From Aquimonas voraii (GTDB taxonomy: Bacteria; Pseudomonadota; Gammaproteobacteria; Xanthomonadales; Xanthomonadaceae): a stretch of 64,000 nt of DNA. Of this stretch, positions 37,328 to 49,158 are shown in pieces. A program made the translations under genes and the position numbers. The notes under the pieces are model-generated. The model had not been told where the DNA came from. It searched no databases and was given only the letters and a program-made list of their open reading frames with translations. The stretch lies in contig NZ_FNAG01000001.1 of NCBI RefSeq assembly GCF_900101825.1, positions 434,001 through 498,000 of the forward strand, read 5' to 3'. Numbering within the stretch: position 1 is the first letter of the stretch; each line of letters begins with the position of its first letter.

Positions 37328-39715
37328 ATGGCGACCGTGCCCGTGCTGGCAGGGTCCGCTTCCTATCGCGCGGCTTTGACTGCACCGGCGTTCGGCATCG
37401 GCAGCGCGCTCGGCCTGCTGGTCGGTGTCTCGGCGGCACTGACCCTGACGAGCCTTCCGCCTGAGTGGATGTCTTGGCTGGCCCTTGTGCTGGGCCTGCT
37501 GGCCTGGTTGTCGCCGCGGCTAGGTTCGAGCCTGTTGCGCTGGAGCGGCGCCGCGCTGTTCGGCGCGGCGCTGGCTCTGCTGGTGGCACAGTCGGCACTG
37601 CAGCAGCGTCTGCCCGCGGAGCTGGAAGGCCGCGACCTGCGCGTGCAGGGCCGCGTGGAGGGGCTGCCGCAGCGCGGTTTGGATGCAGTGCGCTTCGACT
37701 TCCGCGTCGAGAGCGGCGAGGGCGAGGCGGACGTGCTGGCCGGGCGGCTGCTGCGGATCGGCTGGTACCGCAGCGAGCAGGCGCCCGAGGCCGGCAGCCG
37801 CTGGTCGCTGCAGCTGCGTCTCAAGGCGCCGCGCGGCGTCGACAATCCGGGCGGCTTCGACTTCGAACGCCATGCGCTGCAGCGCAGGCTCGCGGCCACC
37901 GGCTACGTCCGCGAGCACCCAGGCAATCGCGAACTGACCACCGGCGCGGGGCTGGATGCCGTGCGGGCACGGCTGTCGCAGGACATGGTCGTGGCCTTGG
38001 GCGGCGAGGGGCCGCTGCACGCGGGCTCGCGCTTCCTCCGCGCGCTCACCGTCGCCGACACCCGCGCCTTCGATGAAGCCGACTGGGAGGTGCTGCGCGC
38101 GACCGGGGTCGGTCATCTGATGTCGATCTCGGGCCTGCACGTGGGCCTGGTGGCCGGTCTGTTCGCCCTGTTCGCGCGCGGCCTGTACCGGCTGTGGCCG
38201 CGCTTGGGCCTGCGCCTGCCGCTGCCGCAGGGCGCAGCGCTCGCAGCCCTCTTGGGCGCCGCCGGCTACGCGGCGCTGGCCGGCTTCGGCGTGCCGGTGC
38301 TGCGCAGCCTGCTGATGGTGGCCGCGGCGCTTCTGGCCGTGCTGCTGCGCCGACGCTCCAGCACCTGGCAGGCCTATGCCCTGGCCCTGCTCGTGCTGGT
38401 GCTGAGCGATCCGCTGTCGGTGCTCGGCGCCAGCTTCTGGCTGTCCTTCATGGGCGTGGCCTGGCTGCTGTGGTGCATGCCGAGCGAGCTGCAGCAGCTG
38501 CCGGGCTGGCGTCGCCTGCTTGGCGCACAGCTGGTCGCCAGCCTGGGCCTGCTGCCCTTGACGGTGTTCTTCTTCGGTCAGGCCTCGGTGGCGGGCGCGG
38601 CGGCCAATCTGCTGGCCGTGCCCTGGGTCAGCCTGGGCGTGGTGCCGCTGGCCCTGCTGGGCGCGGGCCTGCTGCTGCTCGGGCTGCCGATGCTCGCGAC
38701 TCCGGTTCTGCTGCTGGCGGCCTGGCTGATGGACCTGCTGTGGTGGCTGCTGGCGTGGACCGCCGGGCTGCCGCATGCGCAGGTGTTCCTGCCGGAGCCT
38801 GGGGGCTTGAGCCTGCTGCTGGCCGCCGTCGGTGTGATCTGGCTGCTGATGCCGCGCGGCACGCCGGGTCGGGCCTTGGGCGCCGTGCTGATGGTCCCCT
38901 TGCTTTGGCCGCGGCTCGCGCCGCCCCCGCCCGGCGTGGCCGAGCTGCATCTCTTCGATGTCGGCCAGGGCCTGTCGGCGCTGATCCGTACGCAGAACCA
39001 CGCCCTGCTGCTGGATACCGGGCCGGCCTTCGGCAGCGGCCTCGACATGGGCGAGGCGGCCGTCGTGCCGGCCCTGCGCGCGCTGGGCCTGCGCCGGCTG
39101 GATCGCGTGCTGGTCTCGCACGGCGACGCCGACCACTCCGGCGGCACCGCCAGCGTGATGAGGGCATTTCCCGCGGCGCTGCAGACTTCGGATCGCGCGC
39201 GCTTCCCGCAGGCCCAGCCCTGCGTGGCCGGCGAGCGCTGGCGCTGGGACGGCGTCGACTTCGAGCTGCTGCATCCGCCCGAACACTTCCCCTATCTGCG
39301 CAATGAGAGCAGCTGCGTGCTGCGGGTGCAGGCGGGCGGACAGGTCGCGCTGTTTGCCGGCGACATCGGCCGCCTGATCGAGCAGCGCCTCGTCCGCGAG
39401 CAGCCCGAGCGCCTGCGTGCCGACATCGTCGTGGTGCCGCATCACGGCAGTGCCGGCTCCAGCGACGCGGCCTTCGTGCGCGCCACCGGCGCCCGCCACG
39501 CGCTGGTCGCGGCCGGCTACGCCAACCGTTTCGGCCACCCCCGGCCCGAAGTCGTCGAGCGTTGGCGAGAGGCGGGCGCGCGGGTCTGGAATACCGCCGA
39601 GGCTGGCGCTCTGTGGCTGCGCCTGGGTGCGGGCCAGGAGATCGCGCCGCAGCCGCGGCGTCGCCTGCAGCCGCGCCTGTGGCAACCGCCTCCAGCGGCT
39701 GCGCCGTCGCCCTGA
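37328..39715 (+). CDS. comEC: DNA internalization channel protein ComEC/Rec2
   Basis: 795 residues. Many helices; the competence domain includes HLMSISGLHVGLVAGLFALFARGLYRLWPR. The C-terminal metallo-beta-lactamase-like domain begins near LHLFDVGQGLSALIRTQNHALLLDTG and has VLVSHGDADHSGG and VVPHHGSAGSSDAAFV. It carries single-stranded DNA across the inner membrane during transformation. A complete gene, so competence is possible, but other com genes are not in view. Follows lolD closely; the 226-base gap after it holds only a candidate promoter. Confidence 0.9.
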   Translation: MATVPVLAGSASYRAALTAPAFGIGSALGLLVGVSAALTLTSLPPEWMSWLALVLGLLAWLSPRLGSSLLRWSGAALFGAALALLVAQSALQQRLPAELEGRDLRVQGRVEGLPQRGLDAVRFDFRVESGEGEADVLAGRLLRIGWYRSEQAPEAGSRWSLQLRLKAPRGVDNPGGFDFERHALQRRLAATGYVREHPGNRELTTGAGLDAVRARLSQDMVVALGGEGPLHAGSRFLRALTVADTRAFDEADWEVLRATGVGHLMSISGLHVGLVAGLFALFARGLYRLWPRLGLRLPLPQGAALAALLGAAGYAALAGFGVPVLRSLLMVAAALLAVLLRRRSSTWQAYALALLVLVLSDPLSVLGASFWLSFMGVAWLLWCMPSELQQLPGWRRLLGAQLVASLGLLPLTVFFFGQASVAGAAANLLAVPWVSLGVVPLALLGAGLLLLGLPMLATPVLLLAAWLMDLLWWLLAWTAGLPHAQVFLPEPGGLSLLLAAVGVIWLLMPRGTPGRALGAVLMVPLLWPRLAPPPPGVAELHLFDVGQGLSALIRTQNHALLLDTGPAFGSGLDMGEAAVVPALRALGLRRLDRVLVSHGDADHSGGTASVMRAFPAALQTSDRARFPQAQPCVAGERWRWDGVDFELLHPPEHFPYLRNESSCVLRVQAGGQVALFAGDIGRLIEQRLVREQPERLRADIVVVPHHGSAGSSDAAFVRATGARHALVAAGYANRFGHPRPEVVERWREAGARVWNTAEAGALWLRLGAGQEIAPQPRRRLQPRLWQPPPAAAPSP

Positions 39716-39809
39716 CGCCACGCGGGCCGCGCACCCGCCGAGCCCTGCGCGCGGAGCTTGCGCATGAACGCGAGTCTCGCCGCGCATGGGCCGCGCGGCG
39801 CCAAGCTGC

Positions 39810-39815
39810 TAGAGT
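39810..39815 (+). promoter_or_regulatory. Candidate -10 hexamer for zipA
   Basis: TAGAGT 126 bases before the zipA ATG. Weak evidence, listed because it is the only promoter-like hexamer in the comEC-zipA gap. Confidence 0.25.
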
Positions 39816-39941
39816 TCCGGGCCGGGCGCGCGGGTGATGCGCTGCACAGTGCCTCCATGCCGGCGCTGTGCGCTCCACGGGCTCCCGCGCCCGACGCGTG
39901 CCGTGCGCGTGCCGGCCTCCCTTCCATCGCCAAGACCCTCC

Positions 39942-40763
39942 ATGGATCCGACCCAGCTTCGCCTCATCCTTCTCGTCCTCGGCCTGCTGTTCATCGGCGC
40001 CGTGTACTGGTTCGGACGTCCGCGGAAGCCGGGGCAGGGCAAGCGCGTGACCGAGCGCGGCGCGCCGGAGCCTCGCCCCGAGCCGGCTTTCAGCGACCAC
40101 CAGCACGACAGTCTCGACAAGGTCATCCAGGCCGAGCTGGCCCGGCTGGAGAAGACCTTGGCCGGTGAGGTCGACGAGGGCCCGGGCGCCTCACGGCTGC
40201 CGGGGATCCAATTCGAGCCCGACCTCGACGCGCGCCCGCGCGCGGTCGAAGCCGCGGCGCCGTCGCCGAGCAGTCAGCCTGCGCCGGCCCAGTCCACCCT
40301 TGGAGCGCGGCCGAATCCCGAGTTCGACAAGGTGGTCAGCCTGATCGTGGCGGCGCGTGCCGGCACCCTGCTGCACGGTGGCGACATCCTGGTCGCGGCC
40401 GAGAAGGCTGGGCTGGTGTTCGGCGACATGCAGATCTTCCACCGCCTGCCGGACAATCGTCCCGAAGCCGGGCCGATCTTCAGCGTGGCCAACGTGGTCA
40501 AGCCGGGCAACTTTGACCTGCGCCAGCCCGACCAGACGCAGACGCCGGGCGTCACCTTCTTCATGACCCTGCCGGGCCCGCTGCCCGCTCTGGATGCGTG
40601 GGAGGCGATGCTGCCGGCTGCGCAGCGTTTCGCCGAGCTGCTCGATGCGGTGGTGCTGGACGATGAGCGCAACGCGCTCGGTCGGCAGCGCATCCAGTTC
40701 CTGCGCGACGAATTGCGCGCCTACGACCGCGAGCGCGAGCGCCAGGCCAAGCGGCCCTGGTAG
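39942..40763 (+). CDS. zipA: Cell division protein ZipA
   Basis: 273 residues. One N-terminal membrane helix (LRLILLVLGLLFIGAVYWFG), a basic then proline/alanine-rich linker, and a C-terminal FtsZ-binding ZipA domain (PEFDKVVSLIVAARAGTLLHGGDILVAAEKAGLVFGDMQIFHR ... GVTFFMTLPGP). It anchors FtsZ to the membrane. Start MDPTQLRL was chosen because it places the helix at the N-terminus; the frame is open upstream. No ligA gene is adjacent, though the two often sit together elsewhere. Confidence 0.9.
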   Translation: MDPTQLRLILLVLGLLFIGAVYWFGRPRKPGQGKRVTERGAPEPRPEPAFSDHQHDSLDKVIQAELARLEKTLAGEVDEGPGASRLPGIQFEPDLDARPRAVEAAAPSPSSQPAPAQSTLGARPNPEFDKVVSLIVAARAGTLLHGGDILVAAEKAGLVFGDMQIFHRLPDNRPEAGPIFSVANVVKPGNFDLRQPDQTQTPGVTFFMTLPGPLPALDAWEAMLPAAQRFAELLDAVVLDDERNALGRQRIQFLRDELRAYDRERERQAKRPW

Positions 40764-40818
40764 CGATCTTCGCGGTATCCGCGGGCGCCATCGTCCGCGA
40801 GGGCTTGATCCGGTCCGC

Positions 40819-41478
40819 CTACTGCGTGAGGTCGCGCAGGCGCAGGCTGTCCTCGTCGCCGATGCGTCCTGCCTGGGCCAGCAGAAGCTCGGCGCAGGCC
40901 AGCGCGTCGATCGCCGCGTTGTGCGCGCGATAAGTTGGCAGCCCGTAGCGTTCGCGGCAGGCATGCAGGCGCATGTAGCCGCTGGGGTCGACCTCGTTGC
41001 GGCGGATGCGCCGCTCCAGCGCCAGGGTGTCGATGTAGCGCAGGGTCGGCGGTACGCCGAAGCAGCGCCGGCAGGCGGCGGCCAGGAAGTTCAGCTCGAT
41101 CGGGGCGCCATGCGAGACCAGCACCCGACCCTCCAGCTCAGTCAGTAGCTGCTGCACGGCCTCCGACAGCGGCAGGCCGTCTGCGATGTCGGAGTCGGTG
41201 AGCCCATGCACGGTGGCGCTCTGGCCCACGCTCTCGGAGCTGCCCACCAACACGTGGCGGGCGCTGCCCATCTGGACGCGGCCACCGCTGATGCGCACCC
41301 AGCCCATGCTGAGGATCCGATCCTGCTCGGTATCGAGGCCGCTGGTCTCGAAATCCAGCGCCAGCAGTTCGGCCTGTCTCCACGGCGTGGACAGTGCCGG
41401 CAGGGGCAGGGCGTAGTGGCGTTCCATCGGCGTGCCGGCGGCGCGCCGCGCGTACAGCAGGTGGCGCAGCAGGCTCAC
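40819..41478 (-). CDS. DnaQ-like 3'-5' exonuclease
   Basis: 219 residues, GTG start overlapping the DUF294 stop (GTGA). RNase-T/DnaQ exonuclease motifs: ALDFETSGLD (Asp42, Glu44), VSHGAPIELNFL, and the late YRAHNAAIDALACAELL with the His-x4-Asp pair. It is shorter than DnaQ and linked to a DUF294 protein, an association seen in many proteobacteria. Substrate (DNA, RNA or oligonucleotide) unknown. Confidence 0.87.
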   Translation of the reverse strand: MSLLRHLLYARRAAGTPMERHYALPLPALSTPWRQAELLALDFETSGLDTEQDRILSMGWVRISGGRVQMGSARHVLVGSSESVGQSATVHGLTDSDIADGLPLSEAVQQLLTELEGRVLVSHGAPIELNFLAAACRRCFGVPPTLRYIDTLALERRIRRNEVDPSGYMRLHACRERYGLPTYRAHNAAIDALACAELLLAQAGRIGDEDSLRLRDLTQ

Positions 41479-43322
41479 TGGACGCCGAACGCGTTCGACA
41501 GGCCGGCCTGGGCCTGGCGGATCACCAGAAAGGCGTCGCGCAGGGCGTCGCGGTCGATGCGGGTGAGCTGGCTGGGGTTGATCCGGTTGTCGGTCTTCTC
41601 GCCCGCCGCCAGTTGGGCCGCCTGGTGCTCGAGCTTGAGTCGCGACAGCAGCCGGAAGGCTGCTGCCAGTTCGGCGGCGTCGGAGTCGACCATCTTGCCC
41701 AGGCGGCGCAAGCCTTCGATACGCGCCAGGCTGCCGGGCTCGCGGATGCCCGCCGCCAGTGCGCGCACGCGCAGCAGGTCGTTCAGCGGGAGGCTGCCGG
41801 CCTTCTTCATGTCGAGCGTGTCGCGGTGCTCGCCACGATTCTCGACGACGAAGCGCCGGAACAGGCCAAGCGGAACCTCGTGGGTCAGCGCGTGCTTGGC
41901 CAGGATGGCAAGGAAGATCCCGTGCCGTGGCGAGGCGTCGAACAGCGACTCCTGCAGCGCGTCGAACAGGGCGTGGTCGCCGTGCACGCAGCGCTGGTCG
42001 AAGAAGATCGACGCGTGCAGCAGTGCCTTGGGGTCGGGCTCGTGCATCCAGCTGCGGAAGTAGCCCTGCCAGACGTCGAGCGGCTGCCGCCAGCGTGGGT
42101 TCTGCGCCATGACGTCGCCATTGCAGAAGACGTAGCCGCAGGCATCAAGGCCCGCGCAGACGAACTTCGATAGGCTCTCGAAATAGTCGGCGCCGGCTTC
42201 ATTCGGCGTCTGGGCCAGCAGCAGGCCGTTGTCCTGGTCGGTATGGGGCCCCTGTTCGTTGCGCGCCTGCGAGCCAAACGCCAGCCAGGCATAGGGCATC
42301 GGGGGCGGTCCGAATCTCTCCTCCGCCATCCGCAGCAGCTGGCGGGTCACCGCATCGGTGAGCGCTGTGAGCATGCGCATCACATCTTCGGGCCGCGCGC
42401 CGTTCGCCAACATCAGCGAGAACATCCGCGGCATGCGGCCGGTCACCTCCTTGAGACCCTCCACGGTGTCCTGCTTCGCGACCTGACGCACCAGGTAGAG
42501 CGGGTGCTGGGTTTGCAGGCTGACCAGGTCGCGGGTGGTGATCATGCCCGCAGGTTTGCCCTCGCGGGTCAGGGGCAGATGGTGGATGCCACGGTTGGCC
42601 ATCACCAGGAAAGCCTCGAAGACAGGCCTGTCGACGTCGAGGTGGGTCGGGTCCGCGGTCATGATCCGAGTTACCGGCTCGCCCGGGTCGAGTCCGGCGG
42701 CAAGCACGCGATTTCGCAGGTCGCGGTCGGTGACGATGCCCTGCATGTGCTCCTTGTCGCCAACCAGGATTGAGGAAACTCCTTGTTGCGACATCAGTTT
42801 GGCGGCCTCGCGAATGCTGGCCCCGGGTCCCACCATGACCGGGGCGCGGCTGCCGAGCCGGCTGACCGGAGTGCTCATCAGCTCGTTGCCGCCGCCGGCC
42901 TCGGCGGCAGCGCGCATGCGTTCTTCCAGGGTCGACACGAAATGCTGCTCGAAGGCCGGGTTGGCCGCACGCAGGGTGTTGAACTCGGCCACCGGCAGCA
43001 GGTAGATCAGCCCGTCCTCGATCAGGGTCACCCGGTTGCGCACCGGCTTGCCGGTGAGCAACGAAGGCAGGCCGTAGCTCTCCCCCTCGGCCAGGCGATT
43101 GATGAGACGGCCGGCGCCATCATGCACTTCGACCGCGCCGCGACGGATCACCGCCAGCGCGGTATTCGCCTGGCCGATGGCCAGCAGCACCTCGCCGCGG
43201 CGTCGATAGATGATCTCGATCCCACGCGCCGCGGATTCCAGCTGCTCCGGGCTGAGTCGATCGAAGGGCGCATGGCCGCGCAGGAAGCCGATGACCTCGG
43301 CGAGTTCGGGGCTGGTGCTCAT
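41475..43322 (-). CDS. cNMP-binding/CBS/DUF294 nucleotidyltransferase-like protein
   Basis: 615 residues. Cyclic-nucleotide-binding-like domain (1-135: RRGEVLLAIGQANTALAVIRRGAVEVHDGAGRLINRLAEGESYGLPSLLTG), two CBS domains (about 165-285), then a GlnD-like nucleotidyltransferase (WLAFGSQARNEQGPHTDQDNGLLL, the GS...DxD metal site) and a helical DUF294_C domain. The catalytic motif looks intact. Likely a ligand-gated nucleotidyltransferase acting on an unknown target, paired with the exonuclease. Confidence 0.87.
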   Translation of the reverse strand: MSTSPELAEVIGFLRGHAPFDRLSPEQLESAARGIEIIYRRRGEVLLAIGQANTALAVIRRGAVEVHDGAGRLINRLAEGESYGLPSLLTGKPVRNRVTLIEDGLIYLLPVAEFNTLRAANPAFEQHFVSTLEERMRAAAEAGGGNELMSTPVSRLGSRAPVMVGPGASIREAAKLMSQQGVSSILVGDKEHMQGIVTDRDLRNRVLAAGLDPGEPVTRIMTADPTHLDVDRPVFEAFLVMANRGIHHLPLTREGKPAGMITTRDLVSLQTQHPLYLVRQVAKQDTVEGLKEVTGRMPRMFSLMLANGARPEDVMRMLTALTDAVTRQLLRMAEERFGPPPMPYAWLAFGSQARNEQGPHTDQDNGLLLAQTPNEAGADYFESLSKFVCAGLDACGYVFCNGDVMAQNPRWRQPLDVWQGYFRSWMHEPDPKALLHASIFFDQRCVHGDHALFDALQESLFDASPRHGIFLAILAKHALTHEVPLGLFRRFVVENRGEHRDTLDMKKAGSLPLNDLLRVRALAAGIREPGSLARIEGLRRLGKMVDSDAAELAAAFRLLSRLKLEHQAAQLAAGEKTDNRINPSQLTRIDRDALRDAFLVIRQAQAGLSNAFGVQ

Positions 43323-43457
43323 GGCAGCGGCTCGCGGACGGGGCCTTCACCTTAGCGCTGGCGGCCGATGCCGGCGATGCGGCTTTGGGCGTAGGCGAGC
43401 GGCCTGCCCGGGGCCAGGCACGGCACGATGGCGTGCCCGCTGGGCGGGCGCGGCGGT

Positions 43458-46217
<2,760 letters not shown>

Positions 46218-46235
46218 GGCCGCGATACTGTGGCA

Positions 46236-46261
46236 CGCCCATCGGGCCAGACCGGTGGGCG
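46236..46261 (+). other. Hairpin just upstream of tRNA-Pro
   Basis: CGCCCATCGG (46236-46245) and CCGGTGGGCG (46252-46261) form a ten-pair stem with one U-G wobble and a six-base loop, 19 bases after the leuS stop and 11 bases before the tRNA. No T-run; possibly a processing signal or weak terminator. Confidence 0.5.
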
Positions 46262-46267
46262 CGGAAC

Positions 46268-46350
<83 letters not shown>

Positions 46351-46370
46351 ATTTCTCACAGGGTGTCCTG

Positions 46371-46892
46371 ATGCCGATCGTGTCGCCGCAAGCCTCGCGC
46401 CATCGTCTTGCCACTGCCGGCCTGCTGCTGGTCTGCCTGCTGCTGGGCGCCTGCGGTTTCCGCCTGCGCGAAGACGTCCGCCTGCCGGACAACCTGAAGA
46501 CCCTGCGCCTCGCCCAGGTCGATCCCTACTCGGCGCTGGCCCGCGATCTGCAGGCGGCGCTGGAGCGCGCCGGCGCGCAGGTGATCGAGGATCCGGCCCT
46601 GCCGTCTGCGGTCCTGCGCGTCGATCGGCTTGAGGAGCGCCGCAGCCCGCTGACGGTGGACGCCGCCGGTCGTGCGCAGGAGTTCGAAATGGTGCTCAGC
46701 GCCGAGGTCTCGCTGGCCGATGCCGCGGGCGCCTATGTGATGCCGCCGCAGACGCTGGAGCTGCGGCGCGACTACCTGTTCGACACCGCGCAGGCGCAGG
46801 GCACCTCGAACGAAGAGGAACTGATGCGCGAGGAGCTGCAGCGCGAACTGGTGCAGGCCATCCTGCGGCGGATCGACTCGGCCCTGCGCTGA
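46371..46892 (+). CDS. lptE: LPS-assembly lipoprotein LptE
   Basis: 173 residues. Signal peptide ending LLGAC with lipidated Cys28, followed by GFRLREDVRLPDNLKTLRL, the LptE/RlpB opening (G-F-x-L-R). It plugs the LptD barrel and helps insert LPS into the outer membrane. Its stop overlaps the holA start (TGATG). The ATG is 22 bases downstream of a tRNA 3' end, so its mRNA 5' end may be formed by tRNA processing. Confidence 0.92.
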   Translation: MPIVSPQASRHRLATAGLLLVCLLLGACGFRLREDVRLPDNLKTLRLAQVDPYSALARDLQAALERAGAQVIEDPALPSAVLRVDRLEERRSPLTVDAAGRAQEFEMVLSAEVSLADAAGAYVMPPQTLELRRDYLFDTAQAQGTSNEEELMREELQRELVQAILRRIDSALR

Positions 46893-47914
46893 TGTTCGGT
46901 GCGGCGGACTCGGCCGGTGCGAATGGCGACCTGCCGGCGGTGGTGCTGATCGCCAGCAGCGAAGCCCTGCTGCGGGTCGAGGCCGCGGATCGTCTGCGTG
47001 CGCAGGCCCGGGCGGCGGGCTACGCCGAGCGCGAGATCTTCGAGGTCGACGCACGCTTCGACTGGTCGCAGGTGCAGGCCAGCTGCGCGGCGATGTCGCT
47101 GTTCGCCAGCCGGCGCATCGTCGAGCTGCGCATCGCCTCCGGCAAGCCGAACAAGGACGGCGTCGAGTGGCTGCAGGACTACTGCCGCAATCCGGCCCCC
47201 GACGTGCTGCTGCTGATCCTCTGCGAGGACTGGAGCAAGAAGCACGAGGGCGCCTGGTTCACCGCCGTGCAGAAAGCCGGTCGCGCCCAGGTGCTGTGGC
47301 CGATCAAGGTGCACGAGATGTCCGGCTGGCTCGGCCAGCGCCTGCGCGCGCAGGGGCTTGAAGCCAGCCGCGAGGCGCTGGAGCTGCTGGTCGAACGCGT
47401 CGAGGGCAATCTGCTGGCGGCGGCCCAGGAAGTCGACAAGCTGGCCCTGCTCAAGCCGGAAGGCCGGATCGAGGTCGATTTCATGGCCCACGCGGTCGCC
47501 GACAACGCCCGCTACGACGTGTTCGGCCTGAGCGACGCGGCGATCGGCGGGGATGCCCAACGCGCGTTGCAGATCCTGGCGGGCCTGCGGGCCGAGGGTC
47601 AGGCGGTGCCTGCGCTGATCAGCTGGCTGTCGGGCCAGGTCCAGCAGCTGTTGCGGGTGGCCGAGGTCAAGGCCCGCGGTGGCAATGTCGAGTCCGCGCT
47701 GCAGGCGGCCGGTGTGTGGTCCTCGCGGCAGGGCCCATTCAAGAAAGCCCTGGCGCGCGCGGGTGTCGCCCACTTCGAGACCCTGCTCGCGCAGTGCGCG
47801 AAGGTCGAGCGCATCGGCAAGGGGCGCGAGCAGGGCGACGGCTGGCGCGAACTGGAGCGGCTGCTGGTGTCGCTGGCCGAGCCCGGTGCGCGCCCGACCC
47901 TGCTGGCCGGCTGA
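46892..47914 (+). CDS. holA: DNA polymerase III delta subunit
   Basis: 340 residues, E. coli HolA length. PAVVLIASSEALLRVEAADRLRAQA, RIVELRIASGKPNKDGVEWLQ and NLLAAAQEVDKLALL follow the clamp-loader delta pattern. It opens the beta clamp during loading. Coupled to lptE upstream; nadD begins five bases after its stop. Confidence 0.93.
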   Translation: MFGAADSAGANGDLPAVVLIASSEALLRVEAADRLRAQARAAGYAEREIFEVDARFDWSQVQASCAAMSLFASRRIVELRIASGKPNKDGVEWLQDYCRNPAPDVLLLILCEDWSKKHEGAWFTAVQKAGRAQVLWPIKVHEMSGWLGQRLRAQGLEASREALELLVERVEGNLLAAAQEVDKLALLKPEGRIEVDFMAHAVADNARYDVFGLSDAAIGGDAQRALQILAGLRAEGQAVPALISWLSGQVQQLLRVAEVKARGGNVESALQAAGVWSSRQGPFKKALARAGVAHFETLLAQCAKVERIGKGREQGDGWRELERLLVSLAEPGARPTLLAG

Positions 47915-47919
47915 ACGCG

Positions 47920-48609
47920 ATGGGTAACGCGCGTCCGCTGCACGTCGTCTACGGTGGCACCTTCGATCCGGTGCATCGCGGTCACACGGGCATTGCCCGG
48001 GCGGCGCGCGAGGCCCTGCTGGCCGCGGGACTTTCGATCGCGGCCTTTGACTTCCTGCCGAACGCGGACCCGCCGCATCGCGCGCCGCCGGGTGCGGCGG
48101 CAGGCCACCGCGTGGCCATGCTGTGGCTGGCGCTGGCCGGCGAGAGCGGCTTCGGCATCGACCTGCGCGAGCTGCGCCGCGGCGGTGCCTCCTACATGGT
48201 CGACACCCTGGCCGAGCTGCGCGGCGAGCTTGGACCCGAGGCGCCGCTGGTGCTGTTGCTGGGCGAGGACGCCTGGCGCGGCTTTGATCGCTGGCAGCGT
48301 TGGCAGGCGATTCCGGGCCTCGCCCATCTGCTGGTGGTCAACCGCCCGCATGCTGGCCACGCCGACGCGCCGCCCGCGCTCGCGGCGCTGGCGCGCGCGC
48401 ATGCGCTACCCCTGGCGAAGCTGGGCGAGGCCCCGGCGGGCGGCATCTGCAGGATTGAGCTGCCGCCTGAGGCGGCCTCAGCCACCGAGGTGCGTGCGGC
48501 CGTGGCCCGCGCCGATGCCGCGGCGATCTCGGCGTATCTCGAGCCCGCGGTGGTCGCCTACATCGCGCGCCACCGGCTGTACGCGCCGCCGCTGCCCGGC
48601 GCAAGCTGA
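47920..48609 (+). CDS. nadD: Nicotinate-nucleotide adenylyltransferase
   Basis: 229 residues. The nucleotidyltransferase motif YGGTFDPVHRGHTG at the N-terminus, NADPPHRAPPGA in the middle and the C-terminal LPPEAASATEVRAAV (ISSTxxR-like). It forms NaAD from NaMN and ATP in NAD synthesis. Start chosen at ATG 47920; the same frame runs open upstream inside holA. Confidence 0.93.
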   Translation: MGNARPLHVVYGGTFDPVHRGHTGIARAAREALLAAGLSIAAFDFLPNADPPHRAPPGAAAGHRVAMLWLALAGESGFGIDLRELRRGGASYMVDTLAELRGELGPEAPLVLLLGEDAWRGFDRWQRWQAIPGLAHLLVVNRPHAGHADAPPALAALARAHALPLAKLGEAPAGGICRIELPPEAASATEVRAAVARADAAAISAYLEPAVVAYIARHRLYAPPLPGAS

Positions 48610-48642
48610 ATCGCGCGGCCGGCGTCTGCCGGCGCGCTCACC

Positions 48643-48648
48643 TATACT
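48643..48648 (+). promoter_or_regulatory. Candidate -10 hexamer for rsfS
   Basis: TATACT, five of six consensus bases, 46 bases before the proposed rsfS TTG. No good -35 at the right distance. Confidence 0.4.
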
Positions 48649-48693
48649 TTGCCCTCGCGCCCTTGGGCGTCCCTTCCGCAACAGGTCAGCGTC

Positions 48694-49128
48694 TTGAATC
48701 CGAAAGCCCCCGCCACGCCCGCCCCGCGCGCCCGCGCCGCCAAGAAGACCGCCCCGGGCGGCCCCTCGCCGGAAGCCCTGAACGCGCGCATCCGCTTCGC
48801 CCTGGAAGAGATCAAGGCCCGCGACATCCGCGAGATCGACGTCCGTGGCAAGGCTGGCTTCACTGACACCCTGTTCATCGCCTCCGGCACCTCGACCCGC
48901 CACGTCAAGGCGATCGCCGATGAAGTCCAGAAGCGCATCAAGGAGATCGGCGCCATGCCGCTCGGCGTGGAAGGCGAGCGCGAGGCCGAGTGGGTGCTGG
49001 TGGATCTGGGCGACGCCGTGGTCCACGTTTTCCTGCCGCGCGTGCGCGAGTTCTATGCGCTGGAGCGGCTGTGGAGCGTGGATGGCGACACGCCGCGGGC
49101 CGCCGACGCCGAAACCGAAGAAGGCTGA
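48694..49128 (+). CDS. rsfS: Ribosomal silencing factor RsfS
   Basis: 144 residues from a TTG start with AGG eight bases upstream. No ATG or GTG fits; another TTG at 48649 falls on the candidate promoter. After a lysine/proline/alanine-rich tail comes the RsfS domain (FALEEIKARDIREIDVRGKAGFTDTLFIASGTSTRHVKAIADEV ... EAEWVLVDLGDAVVHVFLPRVREFYALERLW). It binds L14 and blocks subunit joining when nutrients are short. Start is inference. Confidence 0.9.
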   Translation: MNPKAPATPAPRARAAKKTAPGGPSPEALNARIRFALEEIKARDIREIDVRGKAGFTDTLFIASGTSTRHVKAIADEVQKRIKEIGAMPLGVEGEREAEWVLVDLGDAVVHVFLPRVREFYALERLWSVDGDTPRAADAETEEG

Positions 49129-49158
49129 TCCGGCCCTCGTGGCTGCCGGGCACGCGGC

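Noticed and set aside
35235-37598. Minus-strand open frame of 787 codons opposite lolC-lolD
   Set aside because: Antisense shadow spanning several genes; His/Gln/Arg-rich with no motif.
48649-48693. Upstream TTG start for rsfS
   Set aside because: It falls immediately after a TATACT -10-like box, where transcription would begin; the TTG at 48694 has AGG eight bases before it.
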